NCBI RefSeq assembly: GCF_007567505.1
Contig: NZ_CP041783.1
Location: forward strand, 2,356,001-2,420,000
Length of the DNA stretch: 64,000 bases
Direction: 5' to 3'
From: Shewanella donghaensis
GTDB lineage: Bacteria > Pseudomonadota > Gammaproteobacteria > Enterobacterales > Shewanellaceae
Shown: in pieces, positions 26,883 through 36,308 of the stretch
Layout of the letters: the number at the start of each line of letters is the position of its first letter
Numbering within the stretch: position 1 is the first letter of the stretch
The notes under the pieces: model-generated
The model's database searches: none
Seen by the model: only the letters and a program-made list of their open reading frames with translations
Told to the model about the DNA's origin: nothing
Translations under genes and position numbers: made by a program

Positions 26883-27713
26883 TTATCGTTTTTGATCCGA
26901 TACTAACTGAGTCAGTTTATCTATCTTGTCATGGAGTAGCTGAATCTCTGCGGCTGAGGCAGCTAGATTAGTGTCATCAATAACATCCTCATCTTCGCCT
27001 TGCTCTGCCCGCATGATTTTGGTTTCTTCACCCATCACATCAAGCACGGCGCCCACCATCATGTTGAGAAAAACAAAGGTGGTTAAAAAGATAAAGCTGA
27101 GATAATACAACCAACTTAGTGGATGAACTTCCATGGTTTCGTACATGATTGATGTCCACGACTCAAACGTGGATATTCGAAATAACGTCAGCATGGCAAT
27201 AGAGACATCGCCCCATAAAAATTCATTAATGCCAGCAAAAAACATGCTGCCAACTGCACCATAAATGTAAAAAATAACAAACATTAATAACGCAATATAA
27301 CCCATTCTTGGGATCGCTTTGAGCAATGCGTTAATGAGCATTCTTAGCTCTGGTACCATCGACACTAAACGCAATACTCTGAAAATTCGCAGTAATCTCG
27401 CCAATAATATCGTTGAGCCACCCAGTGGCACTAAGCTACCAATCACAATGATGGTGTCAAAAATATTCCAGCCTTTTGAAAAAAATGACTTTATCCCATC
27501 ACTTGCCATATAGCGGATAATTAATTCGATTAAGAAAAATGCCGTAATGGCCATATCTAACGCCAATAAGCTTTTTTCAAACCATTCTGGTAGCTGATAA
27601 GTGTGTGCACCAATAGACAGTGCCGACACAATAATCACAAAGATAACAAATCCCTGAAAGGTTTTGCTTTGATCAATTTTTTTAAGGTGAGTCAGAATAC
27701 CTGAGGCTTGCAT
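26883..27713 (-). CDS. Bacterial voltage-gated sodium channel (NaChBac/NavAb type)
   Basis: A 276-residue six-helix channel. S1-S3 in residues 18-90, S4 with regularly spaced Arg (LLARLLRIFRVLRLVSM, about 104-120), pore helix and selectivity filter TLFRISTFESWTS (compare LESWAS in NaChBac), S6 FLTTFVFLNMMVGAVLDVM, then an acidic neck and a C-terminal coiled coil (AAEIQLLHDKIDKLTQLV) for tetramer assembly. The FESW filter with Glu predicts sodium selectivity. Such channels are linked to pH homeostasis and motility in marine bacteria. Confidence 0.9.
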   Translation of the reverse strand: MQASGILTHLKKIDQSKTFQGFVIFVIIVSALSIGAHTYQLPEWFEKSLLALDMAITAFFLIELIIRYMASDGIKSFFSKGWNIFDTIIVIGSLVPLGGSTILLARLLRIFRVLRLVSMVPELRMLINALLKAIPRMGYIALLMFVIFYIYGAVGSMFFAGINEFLWGDVSIAMLTLFRISTFESWTSIMYETMEVHPLSWLYYLSFIFLTTFVFLNMMVGAVLDVMGEETKIMRAEQGEDEDVIDDTNLAASAAEIQLLHDKIDKLTQLVSDQKR

Positions 27714-28020
27714 GATGAATTGTAGCTCCGAAAATAATCCCTCTATTTTGAGGACTCGTGAGCCTACTGAAGCAATATTAAAATAGTCTTAAAAATTGCG
27801 TTAATTCGATGAAAATAACGCCAGAAATGTGAAATAGTCACTTTATAAATAATGATTAATTTTCGAAAGATTTTTTTGAGCTTGTTTTAAGAGCCCTTGG
27901 GCTTGAAATCATACATTTCAAGAAAAGCTTGTTATATTAAACTTATTGATCAATACTTGACTAGTCAACCTTTTAGCAATCAAATAATCATCACACCACA
28001 GAATATCACTAGGAAAAATC
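27714..28020. other. Divergent region sodium channel / marR-like gene
   Basis: About 307 AT-rich bases with the twin palindromes at 27945-27968. No other structure was found. Confidence 0.5.
27945..27968. promoter_or_regulatory. Two adjacent palindromes upstream of the marR-like gene
   Basis: ATTGATCAAT (27945-27954) and TTGACTAGTCAA (27957-27968) are perfect palindromes two bases apart, 53-76 bases before the MarR-family start. This is a good candidate autoregulatory operator. Confidence 0.5.
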
Positions 28021-28434
28021 ATGTCAGATTCACTGTCTATCGCGTTTGAATTATCGTCCAGCTTTGGACAGTTCAATAAAAAAATTGATCGCGCCTTAAG
28101 CGTACATGGCATTAGCTTTACCGAATTCATGGTAATGCATCAATTAGCGCAAGCGCCCAATAAGGTCATTAGCCGCATTCAATTGGCAGATGCCATTAAC
28201 CTCACAGCATCGGGTGTCACGCGTTTATTACTGCCCATGGAAAAGAATGGCCTAGTAGAAAAAGAGAAAAATAGCAGAGACGCTCGGGTTAGCTTAGTAA
28301 AGCTTACCGATACGGGAAATACTTTATACCAAGATGCATTAGCCACCAGCCAAAGTTGCAGTGATGGGCTGACTCAACATTTGAGTTCAAAGCAGTTGAC
28401 TCAATTAAGCGAGCTTTTACGTAAACTCGGTTAA
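28021..28434 (+). CDS. MarR family transcriptional regulator
   Basis: A 137-residue winged-helix regulator. FTEFMVMHQLAQAP, IQLADAINLTASGVTRLLLPM (recognition region), and the wing VEKEKNSRDARVSLVKLTDTG fit the family. The DxR of the wing is intact. No conserved N-terminal Cys of the OhrR type, so peroxide sensing is unlikely. It converges on gloA2 with only 13 bases between stops. Confidence 0.9.
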   Translation: MSDSLSIAFELSSSFGQFNKKIDRALSVHGISFTEFMVMHQLAQAPNKVISRIQLADAINLTASGVTRLLLPMEKNGLVEKEKNSRDARVSLVKLTDTGNTLYQDALATSQSCSDGLTQHLSSKQLTQLSELLRKLG

Positions 28435-28447
28435 AGCGTATTGTTGA

Positions 28448-28834
28448 TCACACCGTTTGGTAGATCTCTAATGGCAAGGCATCGGGATCGCTAAAGAAAG
28501 TGAACTTTTTGCCAGTATATTCATCGATTCGAATCGGTTCAACATCGACATTATTTGAGGTTAAATGCGCCACTACCATATCAATATCGGTCACCTTAAA
28601 GGCTAAATGACGCAGTCCTTGTGCCTCAGGATAACTGGGGCGTTTAGGTGAATTAGGAATCGAAAAAAGCTCAACTTGACTGCCATCAGCCAGCTGTAAA
28701 TCCAGCTTATATGACTGACGATCTTCACGATAGTTTTCAGCCAAGACTGTAAAGCCTAAAACCTCAGTGTAAAAGTGTTTTGATCGCGGGTAATCGTCAC
28801 AAATGATCGCCACATGATGAATGCCATTAAACAT
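28448..28834 (-). CDS. gloA2: VOC family metalloprotein, GloA2/YaeR type
   Basis: A 128-residue glyoxalase-fold protein close in look to E. coli YaeR: HHVAIICDDYPRSKHFYTEVLGF, EVELFS-like strand QVELFSIPNSPKRPSYPEA, GLRHLAFKV and the end DPDALPLEIYQ. Metal ligands His, Glu, His, Glu are present (HHVAI, VELFS, RHLAF, LEIYQ). The reaction is not established; it belongs to the same fold as glyoxalase I. Confidence 0.88.
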   Translation of the reverse strand: MFNGIHHVAIICDDYPRSKHFYTEVLGFTVLAENYREDRQSYKLDLQLADGSQVELFSIPNSPKRPSYPEAQGLRHLAFKVTDIDMVVAHLTSNNVDVEPIRIDEYTGKKFTFFSDPDALPLEIYQTV

Positions 28835-28862
28835 AAAATCCCTTTCGATCTATGATAAAAAT

Positions 28863-28899
28863 AATAAAACCCTGATAGAGAGTCTATCAGGGTTTTATT
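28863..28899 (-). terminator. Terminator of phoX
   Basis: A perfect 17-bp stem (28863-28879 with 28883-28899) around a GAG loop, with an A/T-rich base that gives T runs on both strands. Confidence 0.95.
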
Positions 28900-28968
28900 C
28901 AGCAGGTTTTTCCTTTCGCAACTCAGTTGTAATTCAGTCGCTGATTCTTAGCAAGTCAATCTGAAGCT

Positions 28969-31038
28969 TTATACCCCGACTTCACCGCCATCATCTTTAC
29001 GAATAACCACTGTGGCATCACGTGGACGCAATGTCATGCCTGCAGGTGTTTGCTCAGCAGCATTGCTTGAGTACGGCCAATTTCTTGGATGCTGAATATT
29101 GGCAAACACCGTGCTGTAATCAGATGTAATCGCAAAACCAGTAACTTCACAGCCATTAGGGCCAACAAAGAAACGTTTAAGCTGTGTTTGATTATCTGCT
29201 GTTATCACTTGTTGTTTGTCATCAGCATCAACCATGGTTGATGGCACAATCGCTAACATTTGATCGTTGGTGTAGTCTTCAACTTCATCAGCGCCATTGT
29301 CGGTTTGCACCCACATAATACCGCGCTGATCAAACGCTAAACCATCAGGGCTGGCAAACTGATTCAAATCACTTAAGCCTGAACGGTTTGTATCTGCATC
29401 AGCATCTGTCGGTGCACCAAATACAAAAATATCCCAGCTAAACTCAGTTGCAGCTTCGCCTTCATCCCAGCGAATAATATGGCCAAAGCTGTTATTTAAA
29501 CGTGGGTTTGCAGCATTGGTTTCTTCAGTGCGCTTAGTGTTATTGGTTAAGGTGAGATACACACTGCCAGTAAATGGATCAACAGCTGCCCACTCAGGGC
29601 GATCCATCGGCGTTGCGCCAACTAAATCAGCCGCACCAGCGGTATTTAATATAATCGCGGCTACTGAATCAAAGCTATCAGCCAATGTTTTACCATCAGT
29701 CGTCGTGCTATCTAAGGTTAATGGTAACCAAACACCAACGCCATCTTCACTGAATTTAGCCACATATAACGTACCCGCATTCATGTACTTATCGCCCATT
29801 GCGATACGGTTAGTAGCATTTGCATCAGCTTCATCCCAAACCGCGTCAGAAACATACTTATATAAATACTCAAATCGCGAATCATGGCCAGAGTAAAAAG
29901 TAATAGGCTGGCCTGCTTCTAGCTTGCCAAAAGTACAACCTTCATGACGAAAACGGCCTAGAGCGGTACGTTTTACTGCGCGTGAGTTAGGGTTGTATGG
30001 GTCAATCTCGACAATATAACCGTGACCGTTTGCTTCGTTGCGATAATCGTTAGCCGCACTTGAGCCTGTAGGCGTAATATCAAAACGAGCGAATTCATCT
30101 AAACGTTCATCGTCATCACCCGCTAAGTGGTTCCAGCCATAACGCGTATCTGTAGTTGAAATACCAATACGGCTTTGATCTTCAGTTAAGGTGCCATGAC
30201 TAACAAAATACCCCGGCCAGTTTTCTTCACAAGTAAGATAAGTGCCCCAAGGTGTGTAGCCATTACCACAATTATTTAACGTACCACGAGCTTGGCTTCC
30301 ATCTGGTGAGTAGCGTGTTTCAAGGTATGATGAATAAGCTAATGGGCCCGCGATATCCATCACAGTTGCACCAGTAAAGCGGCGATTATGTGGATCGTTT
30401 TCAACCACTTGCCACATATTATCTTTTAGCTGAATACGCACCACTGAGATGCCATGAGCGTTAATTTCTTTGCGGATTTCATCAATTACCGTGCGCTTAC
30501 CATTCGCATCAGCCGTCGGCCCCATTGGGTGTAAGGCATTTTGATTGATATATTCATGGTTAATACATAATAAACCGTCATCTGCGGCATCATTTAATGG
30601 ATAAAAATGCATGCCATCATGATGCATACCCACAGCGTTCTCTTGGTCTAAAGCTGTATTTGAACCGTCATCTTTCCAAGCATTCGCTTTACTATTTAAT
30701 GGTGTTCCCCAAGGTGCGAGTACATAAGCTGAATAACCAGCAGGCACTGCCACAGCATCTAATTTAGAACCCGCGATTGAATCAAAACCTAAAACAGCAG
30801 AGCTTTTAGCAGGTGGTGTTACTGTCGGTGGTGGTGTCGTTGTTGGCGGCGGTGTGCTACCAGAATCGTTGTCAGAACCACAAGCCGTTAATCCTGCACC
30901 AGCAAACGCCGTCATAGCACTTAAGCCTAAACCACGTTTCACAAAGTCACGACGTGATAAATGATTCTCCATCACCGTGGCAAATGGCACATTATTACTT
31001 TTATTATATTTTGTTGGGTCGAATGTTGCCTTGCTCAT
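28969..31038 (-). CDS. phoX: PhoX family alkaline phosphatase, Tat-exported
   Basis: A 689-residue DUF839/PhoX protein. The N-terminal export signal has SRRDFVKRGLGLSA (twin Arg) and a lipobox-like LTAC, followed by a Pro/Thr spacer (about 55-75), so it is probably Tat-exported and possibly lipid-anchored. PhoX features include MHHDGMHFYPL, LLCINHEYIN, WGTYLTCEENWPGYF, FRHEGCTFGKLE and SPDGLAFDQRGIMWVQTD. PhoX uses iron and calcium to release phosphate from organic esters. A Pho box lies about 95-111 bases upstream. Confidence 0.92.
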   Translation of the reverse strand: MSKATFDPTKYNKSNNVPFATVMENHLSRRDFVKRGLGLSAMTAFAGAGLTACGSDNDSGSTPPPTTTPPPTVTPPAKSSAVLGFDSIAGSKLDAVAVPAGYSAYVLAPWGTPLNSKANAWKDDGSNTALDQENAVGMHHDGMHFYPLNDAADDGLLCINHEYINQNALHPMGPTADANGKRTVIDEIRKEINAHGISVVRIQLKDNMWQVVENDPHNRRFTGATVMDIAGPLAYSSYLETRYSPDGSQARGTLNNCGNGYTPWGTYLTCEENWPGYFVSHGTLTEDQSRIGISTTDTRYGWNHLAGDDDERLDEFARFDITPTGSSAANDYRNEANGHGYIVEIDPYNPNSRAVKRTALGRFRHEGCTFGKLEAGQPITFYSGHDSRFEYLYKYVSDAVWDEADANATNRIAMGDKYMNAGTLYVAKFSEDGVGVWLPLTLDSTTTDGKTLADSFDSVAAIILNTAGAADLVGATPMDRPEWAAVDPFTGSVYLTLTNNTKRTEETNAANPRLNNSFGHIIRWDEGEAATEFSWDIFVFGAPTDADADTNRSGLSDLNQFASPDGLAFDQRGIMWVQTDNGADEVEDYTNDQMLAIVPSTMVDADDKQQVITADNQTQLKRFFVGPNGCEVTGFAITSDYSTVFANIQHPRNWPYSSNAAEQTPAGMTLRPRDATVVIRKDDGGEVGV

Positions 31039-31131
31039 AATCTATCCTTAAGTTTGCTCACATCATTAATTAGCGTTCTAAATTAGTGAACATAAGATAA
31101 GCAGAGTTTGTGACAAATTCACGCCATCTTG

Positions 31132-31149
31132 ATGACAACAAGATGACGG
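31132..31149 (-). promoter_or_regulatory. Pho box upstream of phoX
   Basis: On the minus strand CCGTCAT-CTTG-TTGTCAT: two 7-base repeats, each 6/7 to the consensus CTGTCAT, with the canonical 4-base spacer. It predicts PhoB activation under phosphate limitation. Confidence 0.7.
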
Positions 31150-31280
31150 TTATATATCAAAATAATGAACAGGTATGAAAATGTGACTTTAGCCACTGGA
31201 GAGTTAGCAGCCAGACAGATGTTAGAGCACGTTTATCTAACTAATTGTTATTGAGAGCATTAAAATATCGCTCAAAATCG

Positions 31281-32582
31281 TTATCTTCGCTTTGACTGCG
31301 CTAAGGCTTTTTTGAGCGCTTGCTTTTTCAATGCACCTTTTTTTGTTTTACGAGTCACTGAAGCAACTTGGGTTAAGTCAGGCTCAAAACCCACTAACCA
31401 TTGTTGTGGTAAACGTCTATCTAAAAAGGCTTCTAACTTTATTAATTGCGGCTCGTCATCAACACTTAATAAGGTAATGGCTTGGCCTTCTTTGCCAGCG
31501 CGGCCTGTACGCCCAATGCGGTGAATATAGTCTTCATTTTGAAAAGGCAGTTCTATATTAACCACATAGTTAAGCTCATTAATATCTAAGCCCCTTGCTG
31601 CAACATCGGTGGCTACCAGCGCTTTAATGTCACCTAACTTAAACTGGGCTAACACGGTTTCACGCATGGTTTGCGAAAGATCCGCATGAAAAGCGGCTGC
31701 ATTAACACCCGCTTGCTTCATTTGCGTAACTACTTTATCAGCACCTTGTTTGGTGCGACTAAACACTAACGCTTGCTGCCAGTTCTCTTTCTTAATCAAG
31801 TGACACAAAGCCGGCATTTTCTTGTTAATATCAAGGTTATATACCCGCTCCACAATCTTGGCTGCGGTACTGTTTCGATCGCTGGTTTCAATCACTTGAG
31901 GAGAGTACAGTAAACGTTTACTGAACTTAAAAATTCGCTCATCTAACGTCGCTGAAAACAACAATGTTTGACGCTCTTTAGGTAGGCGTTTCAACACCTC
32001 GATAATCTCATCTCTAAAGCCCATATCTAACATGCGATCGGCTTCATCAAATACCAGGTGTTTAAGGTTGGCCAGTGACATAACACGATTGCGTAAATGA
32101 TCTAACAATCGCCCTGGCGTTGCGACAATAATGTCAGCGCCAGCTTGTATCGCATCTGCTTGCGCTTTAATACTGACACCGCCATACACAATAACTGCGT
32201 TAATGCCGCTGTCACCGGCATACTTTTCCACACTTTGATGCACTTGCTGAGCAAGTTCACGGGTGGGCACTAGGATTAATGCTTGGGTGTTATCTGCTTT
32301 TTTAGGGGCTTCTTTTGAAGGGACTATATTTACTTCAGCATTGGTGGCGTTATCTACTTCTGCATTAGTTGCCTTGTCATCCAGGTCCTGCAATAACATT
32401 TGGATAATAGGCAATACAAAAGCCGCTGTTTTTCCGGTACCCGTTTGTGCGCCTGCCAGTACATCTTTACCAGACAACACCACAGGAATGGCCTGCTGCT
32501 GAATTGGTGTGGGTTGTTCGTAACCTAAGCTATTTAACTGCTTAACCAACGAAGGCATTAAAGATAACGAAGAAAACGACAT
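31281..32582 (-). CDS. DEAD-box RNA helicase, RhlE-like
   Basis: A 433-residue helicase. [48 protein letters not shown] and [10 protein letters not shown] are intact. Between motifs I and Ia is an extra linker (about residues 70-98) containing a duplicated ATNAEVDN/ATNAEVNI. The C-terminal tail is short and Lys-rich (TKKGALKKQALKKALAQ). Probably a second RhlE-group helicase distinct from the one at 8462; may act in cold adaptation or ribosome assembly. Confidence 0.88.
   Translation of the reverse strand: MSFSSLSLMPSLVKQLNSLGYEQPTPIQQQAIPVVLSGKDVLAGAQTGTGKTAAFVLPIIQMLLQDLDDKATNAEVDNATNAEVNIVPSKEAPKKADNTQALILVPTRELAQQVHQSVEKYAGDSGINAVIVYGGVSIKAQADAIQAGADIIVATPGRLLDHLRNRVMSLANLKHLVFDEADRMLDMGFRDEIIEVLKRLPKERQTLLFSATLDERIFKFSKRLLYSPQVIETSDRNSTAAKIVERVYNLDINKKMPALCHLIKKENWQQALVFSRTKQGADKVVTQMKQAGVNAAAFHADLSQTMRETVLAQFKLGDIKALVATDVAARGLDINELNYVVNIELPFQNEDYIHRIGRTGRAGKEGQAITLLSVDDEPQLIKLEAFLDRRLPQQWLVGFEPDLTQVASVTRKTKKGALKKQALKKALAQSKRR
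32331..32378. repeat. 24-bp in-frame tandem duplication within the RhlE-like gene
   Basis: Units 32331-32354 and 32355-32378 differ at a few bases and encode ATNAEVDN and ATNAEVNI. They lengthen the surface loop between motifs I and Ia. Confidence 0.85.
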
Positions 32583-32761
32583 GAAAACTCCTATTAATTT
32601 ATGCGCTGAAGTTTATCACGGCCATCGATGAAAACCAGTCAGTCCCTTTGCGATTACCAGCCAGTTACGTTTTAAATAACAGTCAGTCACGTTGTAAATA
32701 ACAGCAGCAGAGGTTAAATGATTTAAGCACTGTCTATAGGGAATGACTAAGCCAATAAAAA

Positions 32762-32820
32762 TGCCGACTTTCTTATCTGCATACTGTAATAGCTACAGCA
32801 TACATAAAGAATTGTCGGCA
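32762..32820. terminator. Long imperfect palindrome with T runs on both sides
   Basis: TGCCGAC (32762-32768) pairs with GTCGGCA (32814-32820). Inside, CTGTA/TACAG and nearby GCATAC repeats form further arms. GTTTTT follows on plus and ATTTTTATT on minus. It probably terminates the DUF4382 gene, but its length and internal symmetry are unusual for that. Confidence 0.55.
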
Positions 32821-32847
32821 GTTTTTCACATCCGTCAGCAGTTAAAC

Positions 32848-32869
32848 TGCGAGTAAATGGATACTCGCA
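32848..32869 (-). terminator. Hairpin just downstream of the DUF4382 gene
   Basis: TGCGAGT (32848-32854) pairs with ACTCGCA (32863-32869), 8-base loop. No strong T tract. Confidence 0.4.
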
Positions 32870-32901
32870 TTGGCACTAATGTTTAAAATTTAATCCTAAA
32901 A

Positions 32902-33903
32902 TTAAAAGTTACGCTCAGTGGTTTCACCATTAATGACAATAACCTCTTGTTCATCTGTATGGATAAAAAAGGCTGGATCATCTTCTGGGGTATTGGGTAA
33001 TTCAGGATCGTCATTTTGCGCAACGCAGGTATAACCTAGGCTGTAGTTATCTGCGACCACAAAACCAAACTCATAGTCATAACTTACAACGTCATCGTTT
33101 GCATCCAACACGGGATTAACTCTGGCAGCCGCAATTGGCGCCACCATAATGAACTGACTTTCGCTATCACGAAAGTCATCCATATTTTCAAGGGCTGTCG
33201 CTTCTGGATATAAATACACTGCTGAGCTAAATTCAGAGCCACCAGCGGCAACTTCGCACTGAGTCATAACATCGTCAGAAATACTGCCTGCAATAGCGCC
33301 AACCTCAGCCGTATTAACTAATTGCACTGAAGTCGGTTTTAAAGTCCAGTAGTCTTTATTTCCTTTTGGTCCTTGCAAGCCCTTCTGTAAATCAAATTCT
33401 GCGACAAAGCTATTATTACCCGCTGCGATAGTGAAGGCCTTATTGAAGAACAAACGACCGGTGTTGTCATCGTCTGCGCCCACACCGCCACAACTGCCAT
33501 TACTGTTCGTGGTTAAACCTGCAATAGCCTCGTCCATCGTTTGCACGTAAGAGCTGTCTTCATTAGCCAATTCACTGTTTTCAATGTAAATACACATCTG
33601 GTATTCACCGACCGCGACATCTTGACCGCTCACTAAGGTTTCAACGTCTGAGCCTTGAAATTCTAATAAATCGACTTGCTTTAATTCGCCATTATCTGAT
33701 ACATCAAATGAAATACTACCGGCACTATTTTTAAGAACAACTTGCTTAAAGCCTATGGTGACCATTTTTGCATCAGCAGGATTATCTGACACCCCTAAGC
33801 TAAACTTTCCAGTCTCAATTGCCGGAGTAGAATCGTCACTACCACCGCAAGCACTTAGCAGCCCTGCCGCGGTAAAAAGAAGTGCTATCTTTGAAAACGT
33901 CAT
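32902..33903 (-). CDS. DUF4382 domain lipoprotein
   Basis: A 333-residue protein. Lipobox LLSACGG near residue 19 and a short Ser/Asp spacer predict outer-membrane or periplasmic lipid anchoring. GKFSLGVSDNPADAKMVTIGFKQV is the typical start of DUF4382, a beta-sandwich domain of unknown role. The second half has additional beta-rich sequence with AEVGAIAGSISDDV. No partner gene is adjacent. Confidence 0.8.
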   Translation of the reverse strand: MTFSKIALLFTAAGLLSACGGSDDSTPAIETGKFSLGVSDNPADAKMVTIGFKQVVLKNSAGSISFDVSDNGELKQVDLLEFQGSDVETLVSGQDVAVGEYQMCIYIENSELANEDSSYVQTMDEAIAGLTTNSNGSCGGVGADDDNTGRLFFNKAFTIAAGNNSFVAEFDLQKGLQGPKGNKDYWTLKPTSVQLVNTAEVGAIAGSISDDVMTQCEVAAGGSEFSSAVYLYPEATALENMDDFRDSESQFIMVAPIAAARVNPVLDANDDVVSYDYEFGFVVADNYSLGYTCVAQNDDPELPNTPEDDPAFFIHTDEQEVIVINGETTERNF

Positions 33904-34028
33904 AGAATATCAACCTTATAAATTACAACCTAAGACTGATAGTTTAGCATCCACAGCAATAGTAATGACTAAATTAGCGAATAAGTGCCGTACATTGCCT
34001 GAAAATTAATACCTTCGTCATAGTAATG

Positions 34029-34463
34029 TTAATGTCTCGCAGTTAATGGTCCATAACCGCCAAACTTAGTCGCAAAATAACCAATAATCCAACCAGCGAT
34101 TAATCCATCTGCAACAAACCAAAACGGCGATTGCAATAAACCACGCACGCCAAATATGGCCACCATTAAAGCTTGAATTTGATCATAGGCGACAAAGGTA
34201 AAAACAAAGTTCATCCAGCCGCCCATCATGACTGCGGTTAACCACCAGGGTAGCGATATTTTTAACATAGGATGATAATCAAATACCCCAACAAGACCGA
34301 TAATGGCGCCAAAGGTGATATACCAAAGCAATAAGCCCCATAAGAATAACGAACTGGTTTCAGGTGCTAACCATGACACTATCCAAAAGCACAATACGCC
34401 AAAGACTAAACCTAGCAACTTACCAATGGCAATCCGGGTTAAAAGGGAAGGATGAGTAAACAT
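34029..34463 (-). CDS. Hypothetical four-helix membrane protein
   Basis: About 144 residues with four predicted helices (roughly 10-33, 38-60, 72-95 and 108-130) and a short Gly-rich C-terminus (KFGGYGPLTARH). The frame opens at a TTG at 34478, but GGAGG lies just before the ATG at 34463, which I take as start. No family recognised. Monocistronic. Confidence 0.6.
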   Translation of the reverse strand: MFTHPSLLTRIAIGKLLGLVFGVLCFWIVSWLAPETSSLFLWGLLLWYITFGAIIGLVGVFDYHPMLKISLPWWLTAVMMGGWMNFVFTFVAYDQIQALMVAIFGVRGLLQSPFWFVADGLIAGWIIGYFATKFGGYGPLTARH

Positions 34464-34628
34464 AGAACCTCCACACAATTTGAACTATCTCAGTAAACCG
34501 CAAAACTCATTCAGGATTTACTCAATAAGGTTAACTCAGTGTATTAGGGCAAACTCTCTTCATATTAGCGCTAACTGTTGTAGCTAACTGTGACCTCGCA
34601 TCAATTTCAAATCGATTGTTATACTCAA

Positions 34629-35081
34629 TTAATTTAAGCGAAATTCAAGCAGTGGCAATGCACTATCAGGATCGTCAGCAACACCAATATGCTTAAAGCC
34701 ATTCTTTTCCAGCACCTTAATTGAGCCGAAATTATGCTCTGTCACTTCTGCAATAATCGGCCTTTGTGTATGCTCCGATAAAAAGACTCTTAAGGCATTA
34801 GAGGCAAAGCCTTTACCCCAATATTCGCGGCCAAGCCAATAGCCTAATAACCATTGATGGTCGCTTTGCCACAACACTATGCTGCCGACAATATCACCAT
34901 CAACAATAATCGCTTTCGCCGCGATATCAGCATTACTCAAAATATTGGTCTGCCAATGTTCAAAAAAGGCGCTGCGATCTCGGGCAGGGAAATCAGCCAT
35001 CTCATTGGCGAGCGGATCGGCTTGAAACTGATATAAGCATTCTAAATCGGTTGGTTTGATATTCCTTAGCTGCAAGTACAT
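34629..35081 (-). CDS. GNAT N-acetyltransferase (RimJ/RimL-like)
   Basis: A 150-residue acetyltransferase. LRNIKPTDLECLYQFQADP at the start, GSIVLWQSDHQWLLGYWLGREYW split over the central strands, then the acetyl-CoA loop GKGFASNALRVFL and NFGSIKVLEKNGFKHIG fit the RimJ/L group, which acetylate protein N-termini or small amines. Substrate unknown. Divergent from rluF. Confidence 0.85.
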   Translation of the reverse strand: MYLQLRNIKPTDLECLYQFQADPLANEMADFPARDRSAFFEHWQTNILSNADIAAKAIIVDGDIVGSIVLWQSDHQWLLGYWLGREYWGKGFASNALRVFLSEHTQRPIIAEVTEHNFGSIKVLEKNGFKHIGVADDPDSALPLLEFRLN

Positions 35082-35248
35082 GACTCCCTCTCGCCTTTCT
35101 GTCCATTAATCGTATTGTTAAACACAAACTCAGCATTTGAATCGGTTCTTTTATGAGTAAGCTTATGCAAAATTGCCAAAAATTGATAAACTGTGTGGCT
35201 TAAACCTAACCTTTCTTCAGAATAATCTCTACTCACAGGAAATCCATA

Positions 35249-36181
35249 GTGACAGACTCAGGTATCCGCCTTAATAAATACATCAGTGAAAGTGGCATTT
35301 GCTCAAGACGTGAAGCCGACCGCTTCATCGAACAAGGCAATGTATTTATTAACGGTAAACGTGCTCAAGTAGGTGACCAAGTGTCACTTGGCGATAAGGT
35401 CAAAGTAAACGGCCAAGATATCGAGCCAAAAGATGCTGAAGATTTAGTGTTTATTGCATTAAATAAGCCCGTTGGCATTGTCAGTACCACTGAAGGTGCT
35501 GAGCGCGATAACATCGTCGACTTTGTTAACCACTCGACCCGTGTGTTCCCTATCGGCCGTTTAGATAAAGACTCTCAAGGTTTAATCTTTTTAACCAATA
35601 ATGGTGACTTAGTTAATAAAATCCTTCGAGCGGGTAATAACCACGATAAAGAATACGTGGTCACGGTGAATAAACCGATTACCGATAGCTTTATCAAAGG
35701 CATGGGCGCAGGCGTACCGATTTTGGGCGTAGTGACTAAAAAGTGTAAAGTTGAGCAAGTCTCACCATATGCTTTTAAAATCGTATTGGTTCAAGGTCTT
35801 AACCGCCAAATTCGTAGAATGTGTGAATACTTTAATTTTGAAGTCACTAAGCTTGAACGCCAACAAATCATGAATGTCAGCCTTAAAGGTCTGCCAATCG
35901 GTGAATGGCGTGATTTAGACAAACAAGAGCTTGATGAGTTGTTTGACATGATTAAAGACTCGTCATCAGAAGATAAAAAAGCCCCGAAGAAAAAGTCTCA
36001 GCCTAAAGTTAAAACGGTAGCTCGTGAAAAAATTGAAGGCCCAGAGCACTTTATGCAGCACAACCGCAGCACCAAGCATAAAGGCCAGGCAAAAGGTGGC
36101 AACAAAGGCCAAACTAAGACCCAAGCTAAGGGCGGTAAAGGCAAGCCAAGCGGCGGCCGTAAACCGAACCGAGCACGTTAA
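35249..36181 (+). CDS. rluF: 23S rRNA pseudouridine(2604) synthase RluF
   Basis: A 310-residue enzyme. S4 RNA-binding domain ([19 protein letters not shown]) is followed by the catalytic domain with [17 protein letters not shown] (catalytic Asp in RLDKDS), [15 protein letters not shown] and GEWRDL. The C-terminal tail from about residue 240 is Lys/Gly-rich and disordered. Start is GTG at 35249 with AGGA 8 bases upstream; no in-frame ATG is as good. Confidence 0.93.
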   Translation: MTDSGIRLNKYISESGICSRREADRFIEQGNVFINGKRAQVGDQVSLGDKVKVNGQDIEPKDAEDLVFIALNKPVGIVSTTEGAERDNIVDFVNHSTRVFPIGRLDKDSQGLIFLTNNGDLVNKILRAGNNHDKEYVVTVNKPITDSFIKGMGAGVPILGVVTKKCKVEQVSPYAFKIVLVQGLNRQIRRMCEYFNFEVTKLERQQIMNVSLKGLPIGEWRDLDKQELDELFDMIKDSSSEDKKAPKKKSQPKVKTVAREKIEGPEHFMQHNRSTKHKGQAKGGNKGQTKTQAKGGKGKPSGGRKPNRAR

Positions 36182-36233
36182 TTGGCTCGATATTTAGATT
36201 AAATAATAAGCCTTGCTAGCCTTAGAAACATAA

Positions 36234-36263
36234 AAAGCGTCAATATATGCATATTGGCGCTTT
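36234..36263. terminator. Bidirectional terminator after rluF
   Basis: A 13-bp stem with one G-T pair (36234-36246 with 36251-36263), loop ATGC, then TTAAATTTTT. It also closes the minus-strand array. Confidence 0.85.
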
Positions 36264-36308
36264 AAATTTTTCAACTGACTAACATTATCCTAGCCAATAA
36301 ACCTAAAC

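Larger units (their letters stand above)
32583..32901. other. Intergenic region with repeats and hairpins
   Basis: About 319 bases. A 22-bp unit (CAGCCAGTTACGTTTTAAATAA type) is tandem at 32658-32679 and 32680-32701. A long imperfect palindrome spans 32762-32820, and another hairpin lies at 32848-32869. No gene seen. Confidence 0.7.
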
